Assembly (NCBI RefSeq): GCF_000003815.2 | Contig: NC_049990.1 | Location: 12,380,693-12,444,692 of the forward strand | Direction: 5' to 3' | Length of the DNA: 64,000 bases | Source of the DNA: Branchiostoma floridae | Lineage: Eukaryota > Chordata > Leptocardii > Amphioxiformes > Branchiostomatidae | In this document: positions 36,001 to 46,363 of the stretch, piece by piece | Layout: each line of letters starts with the position of its first letter | Numbering within the stretch: the first letter of the stretch is position 1 | Notes under the pieces: generated by a model | Told to the model about the DNA's origin: nothing | The model's input: only the letters and a program-made list of their open reading frames with translations | Databases searched by the model: none | Translations under genes and position numbers: made by a program

Positions 36001-37110
36001 CGGTCATTGATATATCCACGTAGAGTACAGTACACACACGATTTCATTTTTTTTGTGTGTTTTCCAGGTTCTACAAGCCTTGACAGCTACAATAGGGTAC
36101 AAGTTCACGCCTTTACAGATTAAGGTACGTTTACTTCTAGTGTATGTGTCAATGTTCAGTATATACACGCATATACGCATTAGCACATGCAGATCTATTT
36201 GACAACTTCAAGGTTTAACAATCCAACATGGCAGACTTTATACCAACGTCATAGTCACATGAGTGCAAATACCATATATTGATGCAGGCAAAATGTATGG
36301 TGTAGGCAAAAAGATACATGAAGAAACAATACCATAGGCATGTTCAGGACAAAGGAAACAAAAGCTTAAAGCTCTGTTACGGTACCAAGAAAAGCCGCTA
36401 GGGGGCCAAATCGACCTTGACCTTTGCCTTTCCAAGACCTACCCACATACCTAAGAATTTTTATGGAGGTAATAGCGTCATGATAAATCATCCTTTACTG
36501 TCCCAACAGGAGGTGATGTCGGAAGTCGACCAGGATGGAAACCATTCCATCGATTTCTTCGAGTACCTGACGATTTCACAAACCTTGATCAGGAAAGCAG
36601 GTAGGGAAACTTTGGGCCTTGCAGTACTCTGCAATGTGTCATTCTATCTGTTTGTTATTCACGTGCGAACATTTGGGACTACATTCGTATTTCCTAAAGG
36701 TGGTATCTCACTGCACTTGGGGCACAGGTGTGGCACTGTTGTGTTATTTTCACCGTTTTTTAATGATTTAGATATTGCGTAATACGTACAAGAATGACTT
36801 AGAATACAACAAAATACACAAAACGTAAAAAAAAATATATTTTTATCTCGTGGAGTATTTTTCGAACCCTACAGTGCCGCATCGGTGCCCCAAGTGCAGT
36901 GAGATACCGCCTTCAGTGTACCATGGCATCGGGCGTTGTGATTTTGATTTTCTTTCCAGCAGTGTTAATTAATACTAATACCGGCGAATAATTTTGTTGT
37001 ATGCTTATGTAGTAAAACTTTCTTACTTTCCAGGAAAAGCGGAGCTGTTTAAGACAGAACTGGGCAGAGAAGAGGGGCGAGCAGTGTCAAAGATGTGCGT
37101 CATTCAATAG
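27060..37110 (+). CDS. Gene B: coiled-coil, two EF-hand, CaaX protein (547 aa from 27081)
   Basis: Exons 27081-27221 (acceptor at 27060), 28332-28505, 29689-29740, 30259-30397, 31409-31480, 31875-31956, 33310-33376, 34344-34396, 34528-34610, 34879-35091, 35477-35664, 35789-35943, 36068-36124, 36510-36600, 37034-37110; 1,644 nt, frame open throughout. Coiled coil about residues 120-290, a Ser/Thr/Pro-rich linker about 360-420, EF loops 462-473 (DRNNDFHLDLAE; Phe for Gly) and 499-510 (DQDGNHSIDFFE), terminal CVIQ CaaX box. Three exons have the same length as in gene A (82, 91, 77 nt). Relative to A, one coiled-coil exon is split at 34610/34879 and two EF-region exons are fused. The donor at 28506 (GTGGGG) is weak. 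Inferred Ca2+-responsive, prenylated membrane protein. Confidence 0.83.
27275..27480 (+). mobile_element. tRNA-derived SINE fragment (class II tRNA head)
   Basis: Box A-like TGACCGAGTGGC at 27285-27296 and box B GGTTCGAACC at 27331-27340, followed by a TTTCCTCACT-containing tail like that at 33536-33990. No balanced acceptor stem, so not a functional tRNA. Sits in gene B's intron just after the 27081 exon. Confidence 0.65.
30007..30203. mobile_element. Foldback MITE in gene B intron 3
   Basis: Inverted ends GTTCACCTTTATCCGCGGGG and its near-complement closing TAAAGGTGAAC, with arms continuing through TAACCTATATC / GATATAGGTTA. About 197 bp, no coding capacity. Confidence 0.78.
32440..33145 (+). 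repeat. Interspersed repeat, family 4 copy b
   Basis: Contains two diverged rounds of the same motif series (GACCATAGCATGT near 32608, GGCCATAGCATGTTCAG near 32900), then GGAAGTTGCGCTGCAGTACC, CTAGAGGGCCCAAAAT, a CACACA run and a tail with TTTCATGGAGGTAACA. The longest of the three copies and the best template for defining the family. Lies between gene B exons 6 and 7. Confidence 0.65.
33500..34320 (+). mobile_element. Foldback MITE, family 3 copy b, interrupted by a SINE
   Basis: The left arm starts GTTACTCAAGCAACTGGATA (about 33509), is broken by the SINE at 33536-33990, and resumes at about 33991 with TGGTTTTGGAAACGGTCAGA. The right arm (34197-34320) is its inverse, ending with TGGATGTCTAACCTACATCG. 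The matching inner arms contain ACGTACTATTCAGTAGTTTT and the complement. Confidence 0.72.
33536..33990 (+). mobile_element. tRNA-derived SINE, near full length
   Basis: The tRNA-like head has box A-like TAGCGCAGCGG (33544) and box B GTTCGAATCC (33584-33593). It is followed by a body with CACTTTACACGACTTTCCTC, GGATAGGACGTTAAATGG and GGCACGTAAAAGAACCC, motifs of the kind seen in deuterostome and mollusc SINE bodies. Inserted into the foldback element around it, so younger than that element. Confidence 0.75.
35147..35295. mobile_element. Foldback MITE in gene B intron 10
   Basis: Imperfect inverted ends CTGAGCGGGGATACTCTTGA and TAGAGTACCCACTCTCAG, with inner arms GGTACTGTTGA / TCAACAGTACC. About 149 bp with an A-rich interior and no ORF of note. 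Confidence 0.65.
36260..36475 (+). repeat. Interspersed repeat, family 4 copy c
   Basis: Shares CATAGGCATGTTCAGGACA, GTTACGGTACCAAG, GCCGCTAGGGGGCC and a tail with TTTTTATGGAGGTAA. Ends about 35 bp before the acceptor of gene B exon 14. Confidence 0.6.
36699..36911. mobile_element. Foldback MITE, family 2 copy b
   Basis: Inverted ends GGTGGTATCTCACTGCACTT and AAGTGCAGTGAGATACCGCC. Related to 13464-14218 through the GGTGG...CTCACTGCACT termini and the inner CACTGTTGTGTTATTTTC block. Flanking TTAA is degenerate (TAAA on the left). In gene B's last-but-one intron. Confidence 0.78.
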
Positions 37111-37880
37111 AGAACACTATCTCTGAACTGTCGGCTTAAAAACATCGAGGAGCCGATGCCATCCATGCTGTGATGTACAAACTACGCCTATATATACTGT
37201 ACATAGAAACTGAAATATAAGTCTTCCATGCAGAACGCCTAGCCTGTGTTCACACAATCTCTCGCTGGCTGGGTTAAATGACCCCCTCCCCCTAGGTGGT
37301 GGCAACTGTAAGGACGGCCGCTAGGAGCGAGATTTTTAGTCAGGCTATGCGCTAGCAGAACGCCACACTTCATGCAAGAGACGTGTGCTACACCTTTGTT
37401 GTCAGTGCACTTGCATGTTTAGTCACTTTTCCAATGCAGATGTATATAACGTTATGTTTAAGTAGATTGACAGACATAGTGATCTCTTTGTGTAGTGCTC
37501 TTTAATGCCCCACTGTGGCCAGGCATTGCCTTCTTCAATCGAATTCACTTATTCGATAGATGGGATGATATAAAGACATTCTTTTGCACTACTAGTACTA
37601 TACGAGCAATGCGATCGACATGTTGAATAGATTATGCATTTCAATTGTAATTTTCACTTGATTGTTCTTGTACTGCTCCAAGCAGCAAAACCACAAAGTT
37701 CATTGACTTTTCCGGGAGTTTATCCATATTGTGAGGTGCACAACGTAGAGTACTGAACTACCAAATATATTATATATGATATGAAGTAAGAAAAAATACC
37801 ATGTTGGAGAGGCTGCATCATATGAGATAACGGACCATATATTTTCATAAAATGTACATAGATTTTTCACGAAATAAAAA
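37111..37880 (+). other. Gene B 3'UTR region with polyadenylation signal
   Basis: Follows the TAG at 37108-37110. The only clear AATAAA noticed is at 37873-37878. A small imperfect foldback (about 37240-37354) starting TAGCCTG and ending CAGGCTA is bracketed by a 10-bp direct repeat GCAGAACGCC (37230-37239, 37355-37364), a likely MITE insertion in the 3' region. Confidence 0.5.
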
Positions 37881-37922
37881 TGAAGTATCAACAACATGTC
37901 CCATCTGTACAAAAGTCATTAA

Positions 37923-38095
37923 GATCAAAGTTCTCACGGCAAAGAGAATGATGTCCTCATGGATCAATGGATCAAAAGCGGCCTCTATCAATCACTGACT
38001 GTACTGCAGCAGTATTGTGACGTCTACACACTGCCGATCAACAATGATTACCTCAACTGTAAGGAGTCACTACTGCCACGTCCGTCATCAGTATC
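37923..38095 (+). CDS. Candidate orphan exon, unknown protein
   Basis: Open for 57 codons plus 2 bases from just after a TAA to a GTAAGT donor at 38096. The peptide (…VLMDQWIKSGLYQSLTVL… then …YCDVYTLPINNDYLNC…) has balanced composition unlike the surrounding AT-rich noise. A phase-compatible acceptor ends at about 38422. No start or partner exon can be fixed. It could be a short unannotated gene or a degraded exon. No family recognised. Confidence 0.3.
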
Positions 38096-38109
38096 GTAAG
38101 TTTCATGCT

Positions 38110-41100
38110 TTAAAAACCGTGTATTATTTGGATGGAGAAATTGATCAACTGGTATAATAATGAGAAAAATTTAGTACAATGCGACATTTAGGGGAGGTAT
38201 GAGGTCGTGGAACTCTAGTTTCCGTTGGACGCATGAGAATTGTAAGAAATCATCAGCCCTTTGGAACTAGAGCAACTCCTTATTTGGGAAAAAACACAAT
38301 GAAAAGGGTGCCCGAATGAATCAGATTGTATTTGACATTCCGGGGAAGTGAATTAGCATTCTCGCGAAGATTAGCATTCTGAACTCTGGCTTACACGGTA
38401 CCGTTGCTATTTGAAGATTTCAGATCTAGAGCAGGCGATGAGTGTACGGGCTACATTTGTGCTACGGCTGGTGAAACCAACAGTCACAAGAAAACCCTTG
38501 CGCGCGGAAAAAAGAGGAGAAGATACAATTGCGCGTGGAAATTAAGTGGCCTTTCTTGCAATTGTCGGTTGAGTTTTTGTGTGAAGGTAGTGTCGTCACG
38601 CAAGTGAGTGACGTATTATATAGTAGCGTTTGCGCGAATAACAGAAGGCGGTAAATATATATGGGGGTTCGGCGATCAAAGACATTTTAAAACATTAATT
38701 ATTGATTACTATACTAGTATTCCAAGGAGTTGTTGATGAAAGCCCCTTGATTATTCGTCGTGCAAACGATCTACAATACGCTAGGAATGTACTGTCAGAA
38801 TAAAATGCGCCTTCACATAAAAGATGAACTTGATCCGACATTATAGTATACCTCGTTGTAGAGTGCGCCAATTTTTGGCGTTAGGTGCCATTGTGCAAGA
38901 ATTTGAAAAACCCGTCAATGTGATTTTTGTAAGAATTCAGAGGCATGACGTAGAAGCAAAGTTCATGTTCGTTTGTAACATGAAACGTCATTGGTCTGTT
39001 TAAACCATCGGCTTTGTCATTCGTCTAAATAAAAGCACCACAAGTTTCCTGTGCTTGTTATTTCAACGAATGACAAACCCACGGACGGATATAACTTGAG
39101 CTCTGCTGAAAGAATGTGTAAATGATATTTAGCAGTGCATTTTTCCTCTCAGGATAGCACAAGTGCTTGTATATGGAGAGGAAAAAATTACTGTGGCCAG
39201 AAACTACAGAGCATATGATACCGTTATTCAATTTAATTCTAGAGGTTAACGTAAGTTTTGTTCCGATTCTCATTCAAATTATATCCCAAGTCATTCATGT
39301 TTACATGGAAAAGGATCAAATCGTATATTCACGATACTTAAACTTCTTACTATTTCAAGACCATTCAAAATGTGGAATGATTCAACGTTTTTCTACGTCA
39401 TTATTTGCAACTGGAAACTCGTACCAAAGTTCAGAAGTAGATATATGACCAAATATGGTCATGAGCAGTGAACTGATCTACACCTAAAAATCTAGTAGTA
39501 TCCCTTTTCATGGGCGCAGATAGCCCTTTCTCTTGTGTGAGAAGAAATAAGAATAAAATCCACAACATTTTTGCAAAAACTATCAAACTTTTGTAAAATG
39601 TACATATTTCTCAAGGGGTTACTCGACTAGAATACACGCGTGCTGAAAATTGAAACTACGGATTTGTACATGTAGATTTTTCCTAAAGCGACCATGCGGC
39701 AAGTTCAAATGAAAGACATGACCGACAAAATGCGGTAGTGCGTCGCCATTCACCGCTGTCCGTCGGCAAGATTCGGAACCCCGGCGTCGGGGAGACACAA
39801 CAACAACCGTCTTCGAGCAGGACTTCACCAAGACTTTTGTTTAAGGAAGTACATTAGACCAAAAACCTGAGATCTCGTAAAGAACAGCTGGATGACTGGA
39901 TACGCACATGGGATAGCCGTGGGTGGGAATGTCAACAAACGATGCGAATACTTCGGACAATCCCACGAGTTGTCATCGTAACCCACCGGCGGCAGACGGA
40001 CATTCCCCGACACCGCGCGATTTTTCCCTTATATGGTAAAGTAACGGTACCGAAGATGACGTACTTTTCGGGTTCAAGGCGGGTCAAAGAGGCGAAGTCA
40101 TCCTCCTCATATCCAGTATATACTTTGAGTCTATTTTCGGGATGACATGTTTTAAACATGAGTTTTTCCTTTACGAGTGTTTCAGCTTCTCTTTTTAGTC
40201 TCCACTCGGTTCTACATTTTATATTCGTTTCTTCGAATATGGAACGTGTCACACAACAAGGTCAATCACGTGTGAGGCATTTTGAAATATTTCACACAGG
40301 TCGTTTTAAACATATTGTCTCAAGAACCTCTGTTTTAGACTTCACTGACCATAAGTTTGAACGCGAAAGGTTAGATTTCAAGAAAAACTGTCTAATTACA
40401 AGCTAAACTGTCTAGTTCATATAGCATCTATAGTATTTGCTTAGAGGAAGGTTGTGTGACGAAGATTGTATTCAAGATATTATATTTTGAAGATGAAAAC
40501 CATCAGCAGCACAAGCTTAAGCGTGTGGAAAGAAAACCGTGACAAGAATTTGAATTGGAAGAAAAGTTTTAAAAGTTTGCCTTGTCTTGGTTAAACGCTT
40601 AACTAGCCCACCAATAACTTAAACCATTAGCTTTTTGCACGGTACATTCTTTGACATAGGTTCAGTGTCCTCAAAGTCAAACTTTATCTGCAAATGTTAT
40701 TCTGGGATTTTCCTACACCTACGCAGCAGGGTTAACCGATCTTGACAACACGAAACGTTATCAAACAATGGAGTACGTCAGTGGAGTTGGCTTGTTTTCT
40801 CAGAGTCCTCAAACAGACGTAGTTTAAAGTTGACTCAACCATTCCTACGCGAACTTGACTTCTAAATATAAACTTCACCCTTGTGTGGACCCTCCCCTGA
40901 ACTGTTGTCTGGGAGCCGACCATGGGCGCGTATACAGGTCGGCTCTGCAGAGAAAAATATTTGTTTGTGACGCATGTGAAGCCGGCCCGTGGAATTTGCA
41001 GAAGTGCCCACGTGTGCTCAACTTGACCTGGACACGGAATACTTCCGTCTGTGTGCGTCAGTTGCCATGACGACGACCCTTGTCACGTGTAGAGACCACA

Positions 41101-41880
41101 CAGTGCACGTGGACTCTACAGATTACTCCTTCCTAGGAGGTTGAACCTCAGCATCTATCCTGGAGTTTTTTAATGATTTCTTTTATATCTGGACTTTTGG
41201 TGAAGGGATATCGTAATTTACAACTACGCGTTTACAGTCATTTACAAGCATTAAGTACTTTCTGTATGCATGTGTGTGGCTTGAAAGTTGACTACAGTAC
41301 TTTTCCTATTTCCGTTTTCGTTGAAACGTAAATAAACAGCCGGTGTATGTCCTGGTACAGTAGTAACATAGTAACAAGTTTCATTTTCACTTCTGTTTCA
41401 ATAAGCAGTGTAGTAGTCAACACACAAGAATACCTATCTTTTTTTAGCCAAACGTTTCGTATCCTACACACCTGTTTTATTACCCCATTCACAATCTTCC
41501 CATTCAGTCAGTTTCCCACGTTTTCTTTTTCCTCGGAGTTCCTGACGTCGAGCCACCGTCACGAGTGCAAACACGTGGCGGTAAATCAGGCTCTCTGTCC
41601 CGCCGGTAACCAGGGGGCAGCCCGGCAATGTTAGAACAACCCCCCGGATCATGCAAATCAAAGTAAGAACGTCAGAAAGAGGAAAATCCTTTCAATACAA
41701 CTTTGAGAGCGGCTAGACCTGACAAAAACATAATACCGCTATTTTGGGGAACGTAACATTTACACAGCGACTATTAACCTACAAAGACACGCGCTAGACG
41801 GTTTACTTTTTAAACTACGTCATGGAATACGTCACAAGCGGTGATTCCGGGCAGATAAATAACGTTATCCAGGAAGTAGA
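38110..41880. other. Intergenic, no gene supported
   Basis: Only isolated open frames are present (for example 39932-40252 on the minus strand, 106 codons), without splice context or recognised domains. CTCF-size CpG-richer sequence and promoter-like motifs appear toward 41.5-41.9 kb, ahead of gene C. Confidence 0.45.
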
Positions 41881-41884
41881 GGTG

Positions 41885-41893
41885 TATATATAG
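41885..41893 (+). promoter_or_regulatory. Gene C distal promoter TATA box
   Basis: TATATATAG, with the expected transcript start about 41,915. A donor (GTAAGA) at 42043 ends the first exon. Between them an ATG at 41932 opens 37 codons in phase 0 with the exon at 43868, so this transcript could encode an N-terminal extension ahead of the signal peptide. Confidence 0.6.
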
Positions 41894-41931
41894 AGGCTGG
41901 TGCTGCCGGTACAAACCAGACTAGACAACGG

Positions 41932-42042
41932 ATGCTGATCGTTTCGTTTCCCGCTGCGACCAGTGACTCAACCTTCCTCAAGTCCAGACTCAACTTCAAC
42001 TTGAGATCTCCACACTACTACTGGAACTCCAAGTGTCTACAG
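41932..42042 (+). CDS. Gene C alternative N-terminal coding exon
   Basis: ATG at 41932 is followed by 37 open codons (MLIVSFPAATSDSTF…) up to the donor at 42043, phase 0. Spliced to 43868 it continues DISPEE and then the MMM start. The extension would bury the signal peptide about 43 residues inside, so the product might not be secreted. The ATG would lie only about 15-20 nt from the predicted cap, so it may be skipped. It may be untranslated leader instead. Confidence 0.35.
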
Positions 42043-43064
42043 GTAAGAAACATAGTTGTGCGCGTTTGATATTACAGTTTGTATATATACGCTTGGTAAA
42101 AACACTCTTTTAGGTCTGATCGCAAAATTCAGTTGATGTGAGTTTGTGATATAATCTGATATAGAAGCGCTTAAGCACGGAAGCTTTGAAAAAAGTTATT
42201 TTCTGATAATATCTACACCGCTGTGTTATATGTCAAGGGCGAATCTATTTTCCGAGGTCAAGTTTTAAAATCTTGGCATTGGAAAAACGTGGGGGAAGTT
42301 TAGTTTATGTCTCAGCCTCTTTAAATGTACCGTTAGATAGGTCAACTCGTGATGAGCTAATATTAGTTCACCGGTTTATATTAAGCTAACTTAGTATAGA
42401 TGGGCTAAACTTGCACGCAATGTTCCGTACAACTCCGTCGGGAGTAGGTGCGCCTTGCCCCGCCATGTGTGAAAACTGGACCCGATTGTTTCCTTGAAAT
42501 TGTTTTCGGTGGAAATGCCAAGTTAAAGGCCACATTCCGTGCAAGTCAAACATAGATTCGACGTAAACGCTACTCGGTGCGAGCCCCGGTAAGAAAACAG
42601 GTTCAGGCGGATTGGTTTAAATATTTAGCTTTGTGGTCTGGCCTCACATGTCGTGTCGTGTTGAAGAGCGATACAGATGTGTTTTGCGTACCCGTCAATA
42701 TTTTCTGTTCTTGGAATGTGGTCCAAAACAGTGAGACACGGATACACGTGTATCAACCATACTTGTGCCCCCGTCGCCACAACACTATCAAGATAATTTC
42801 ATGTGAAGAGGACGAAATTGTGCGCGGCTTTTCGTTGTCGTTTTTTATTTACTGTTAAAGAGTACTCAATTATATAACTCATTTCAACAGAGCCACATAC
42901 AAAGTACACAAGTTGAATGTCGCCCGATAACCTCTTAGAGTCCGTAGGGACAGTGGTTTAATTTTTTTGCTATCCACTGTGTCTTAGGCCCAGTATTGGG
43001 CCCATTTTTGTCCTTCCACAGTCGTTAACGTCCCCAACCGAAGTTAGCTACCCACTAGCACACC

Positions 43065-43163
43065 TGGGTGAAGTGAGGAAAGTCGTGAAAAGTGTGTTCC
43101 AATGGCACAAGATCGATAGCATGGAAGGACTCGAACCCAGGGCCTCTGGGTCAAACGTTAATA
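43065..43163 (-). mobile_element. tRNA-derived SINE fragment, minus strand
   Basis: Read on the minus strand, a box B-like GGGTTCGAGTCC is followed by CACGACTTTCCTCACTTCAC and CCAGGTG, matching the tail of the 33536 SINE. The head is truncated. In gene C's first intron. Confidence 0.55.
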
Positions 43164-43593
43164 GCTTAATACTGTTATTTTATTATGACGTTTTGTAATA
43201 TAGGCATCATCCAACCATCGAAGCATGCAAAGAATGTTATCGATGAAAATCTGTTTAAGATGGCCCGCGGTCCGGACAATATCCGATGTTCAGTATGTAT
43301 AAAACGTTGCCAATGCGAAGCACTTCCTAGTATTGACTCGTCCTCCTCGCGGCGCTTCACGTGACGGGGCGGAACGCGGAGTTTCTCCATGCCGAGTGAC
43401 AACGCAGTTGACCCGCGGAGCACGCGAGGCGACATGACCACGCTAAGAATGTACTCCGGCGCGCGGATCCAGGGTAGACTGTACCTGCTTGTGACAGGTC
43501 AACTCCGGTCGGGCAGGCCCACCCTACAGGCGGGGCGCATCTGGTCCTCATACCGACGGCCAATACTCGCCCACCACCGTCTGACTAAAATAC

Positions 43594-43756
43594 TATAAAT
43601 ACGGGAGAACTATTATTAACAACATTACACAGCGCTGGGGTTTCCTCTAGAACTCCATAAGAACGATACCAGGCTCAAAGACTAGAACCTTATTCGTACG
43701 CGTACGATTTCGATCATTCCAATAAGTTTGCGAAGGTCTTAGAATTTACCAAGAAG
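43594..43756 (+). promoter_or_regulatory. Gene C proximal promoter and alternative untranslated exon
   Basis: TATAAAT at 43594-43600, expected start about 43,625, then a leader ending at a GTAAGA donor at 43757. Its intron would use the same acceptor (ending 43867) as the distal promoter. No in-frame ATG was found in this leader, so this transcript would start at the MMM cluster (43886). A GC-rich stretch with CACGTGA and GGGGCGG lies about 240 bp upstream. Confidence 0.55.
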
Positions 43757-43885
43757 GTAAGAAATCACCATTACACATTTACAGCTTGTGGGTGTATATC
43801 TTCAAAACAGTTTTGTATCTTTGTTTTATTGAAATCTATAAATTCTGTTTGTCTTTGTATTTTTCAGGACATTTCGCCTGAAGAG

Positions 43886-46363
43886 ATGATGATGTCGGTA
43901 CAGCTTCTCCGCGCCTGCCTCGTAGCTGTGGTCGTGAAGACTTCCCTGGAGCTCCCGGCCCCGTCCATCGTCAGACCGTGCGATCGGCACGATGGGTGCC
44001 GGAAGACTCGCCCCGACGCCGCCGTGTCCTCGGAGACAGACCCAGGAGACGGCTCCTCCGCAGACGACTGGTTGCCGGTCGATGCCACTGTCGAAGACGT
44101 CTCCGAAACCTCCTACGAACCAGCCCAGGAAAAGCTCGTTTTCACAGAACTCCTAAAATCTCTACAGCAGATTCAAAGAAAAGCCAACATCACCAAGCAA
44201 TCCCGACTGGGCAAACTGCTATCCGGGCTCGTCGCGAAACAGAACAGGCGAAGAAAAGCTAAAGCAAGCAAGCTGAACACACTACTGAGCCAAGACGTCT
44301 TAACAACAACAACAACAACAACGCCTAGTGAGAACAGAGACCAAACCACCAGCTCAGACTTTATTACGAAAGCGGCAACACCGTCCACGCCGCACCAACT
44401 GACACCCGGCACACCAACACAGAAGCCTGAAAATGACATCACATTCAACGTAGAAATGCCCGAATGGTTCTGGGTGGCTCCCGAAAGGACTCTGTCACCC
44501 TTCCAGTTCTCTGACGACAAGCCAGCGGAGGTGGCGGAACTTCGAGGCGACGAGACCGTACAGCCTGACGGCACACTGTCAGTCGACACGAACTTTGGCG
44601 GAGAAATCATCCCTTTCCCCGACAGACTTGGTCCCGATCACACCTCACTCATCACCAGCAGCGAGCAGGACTTGCTAGACCAGCTAACGCTGTGGAGTAA
44701 AATGTCCCTGGAAGCCGATAAAAATTCGTATCCACTGGGCACAGAGCTAGAAGAGGAAGAGACGCCAAAACAAGACGAGAAGTTGTCATCATTAAGGAAA
44801 GAAAAGCCCGACACTCCAACAGAAACACGTAAGTTTCCTCCTACATTTGCGTCAGAAAATTGGAAACGACAGATAGTAATGTTGTTTGCTCAGACAAATC
44901 CACTGGAGCTGGATATTGTTGATGGAAACATCTATAGCGAGGGATATCTGAAATTTACTCTACTTAAAGCATGGCGCCGGTAGTCTGGCCAAATGTTAAA
45001 CATCACCGCATTCCTCGGGCACGTCACATTGGTGTAATTCTACATGGTAGAGGTATTTCATTGATAAAGAAAGTTACGACGTTGGGCGATGACCCAAGAA
45101 AGGAAGGGACGTTTCGTAGCTTAAGAGTCATTGCCAAGAAATATGTGTAGACCATAGAGTCACCCTCAAAACTTGTGTATGTTATTGTTTGTCGAGTGAA
45201 AGTTATTTTTATGATGATTTGGAACTGAATTGATTGAAAATCTAACTTCTACAGGGGTGTAGTTATCGCTAACAGTAACAAACGCAGTTAGTTATAATAA
45301 AAGTGCAGTTGTTGTTCAAAAATTAATAATTATGTTTTTGACCTTGCAGTAAGATGTTACCGAGATTTGGAGACAAGAACAACATACTACAGAGGAAAAC
45401 CGTAAGTTGTGTTCTATCATATTCAAGTTGCACGTATAGTTTAAGAGAATTTGTAAGTTTTAAATAAATATGGGATACAGTCTCTTAATATATAACTACG
45501 TGTTCCTAGGTCTAGATCTAGTTTTCGAACTAGAAAGTAAACAACGTGGGTGTATTTTTACATTCCGTACTCGCGTGCTTTGCGAGTTCTGAGTTAGACT
45601 AAGGAGAAATAGTTGTATGGCATCCGGGGAAGTCCCCCGGCTGTTGAAGGAAGTTCTCATAGTACGTGAAGAAAAAAAAAACAACGAAATACATGCCAAC
45701 AATTTGCCCCGAAGGGTCGACGGACGCGTTCCGTGTGTGTTTTGCCAGGTCACTGACATCCTATCGTAGTGTGAGCTGGAACTTTAAACATTTTAACTCC
45801 TAAAGGCTGAATACATACTAGTTCCTGATGCGGTAGTCACTGACTCTATCCTATACAATTGATGACAATATAAACTACATTGACTCCATCTTTTTTATTT
45901 ACTCTTCTGTGGGGAGACTGTTAGTGTTAAACTGGTGACCTTTGCAGTTCAGTTAAAATTCCCTAGATGGCGTACAAATCTCTCAACAACCTTTAATTTG
46001 TGGTAGTTTTGGGTGTCGTATTGTACAAAACTACGCCTTATACGTGTTTCAAATTGAAACCCTCACTTTGAAAATTTGACGAGCTAAATGAAATAGAATG
46101 ACTTGAAATTGCGTCTAAAATGTGATCAAATCATATCAAATTTATTGAACATGAAAGATGTACTTGTACAAATGACTTACTGGCTTACTGTGTATCCATT
46201 CTTAAGTTAGTATTACCAGTCTTTCTGACATTGTTCCTTTACCTATGTGTTCTACAGATGTCCCCGACAGACCAGACCACAGCTCACAGACCCGCTGTGC
46301 CACGCCAGAAGATTCCTCGCGGCAAACGGCTGCTGCAAAGAGTGGTGGGTCGTCTGCAATTGA
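43886..46363 (+). CDS. Gene C: secreted protein with C-terminal six-cysteine segment (366 aa)
   Basis: Exons 43886-44828, 45350-45401 and 46258-46363 join in phase (1,101 nt). Residues about 1-25 look like a signal peptide (LLRACLVAVVV core). C32 and C38 follow, then a basic cluster near 118-128, a Thr run at 140-146 and a long acidic Pro/Thr/Ser-rich region. The last 50 residues carry six Cys (317, 333, 346, 357, 358, 365), ending CCKEWWVVCN; eight in the mature chain would allow four disulfides. The donor CAC|GTAAGT is strong. Retaining the first intron would give a 51-residue alternative tail to 44983. Spacing does not fit trefoil, insulin, Dickkopf/draxin or three-finger domains well. Role unknown; extracellular ligand or matrix protein is inference. 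Confidence 0.6.

Noticed and set aside
39932-40252. 106-codon minus-strand frame
   Set aside because: Looks somewhat protein-like, but there is no recognised domain, no clear promoter or polyadenylation context and no splice partners; kept out for lack of support.
44829-44983. Extension of the gene C exon to a stop at 44983
   Set aside because: A strong GTAAGT donor sits at 44829 and the downstream exons continue in phase; the extension is treated as intron, possibly retained.
43886-46363. Gene C as a Dickkopf/draxin, trefoil, insulin or three-finger protein
   Set aside because: Cysteine number and spacing do not match these families; only superficial likeness (an RCY start, a CC pair, a CN end).
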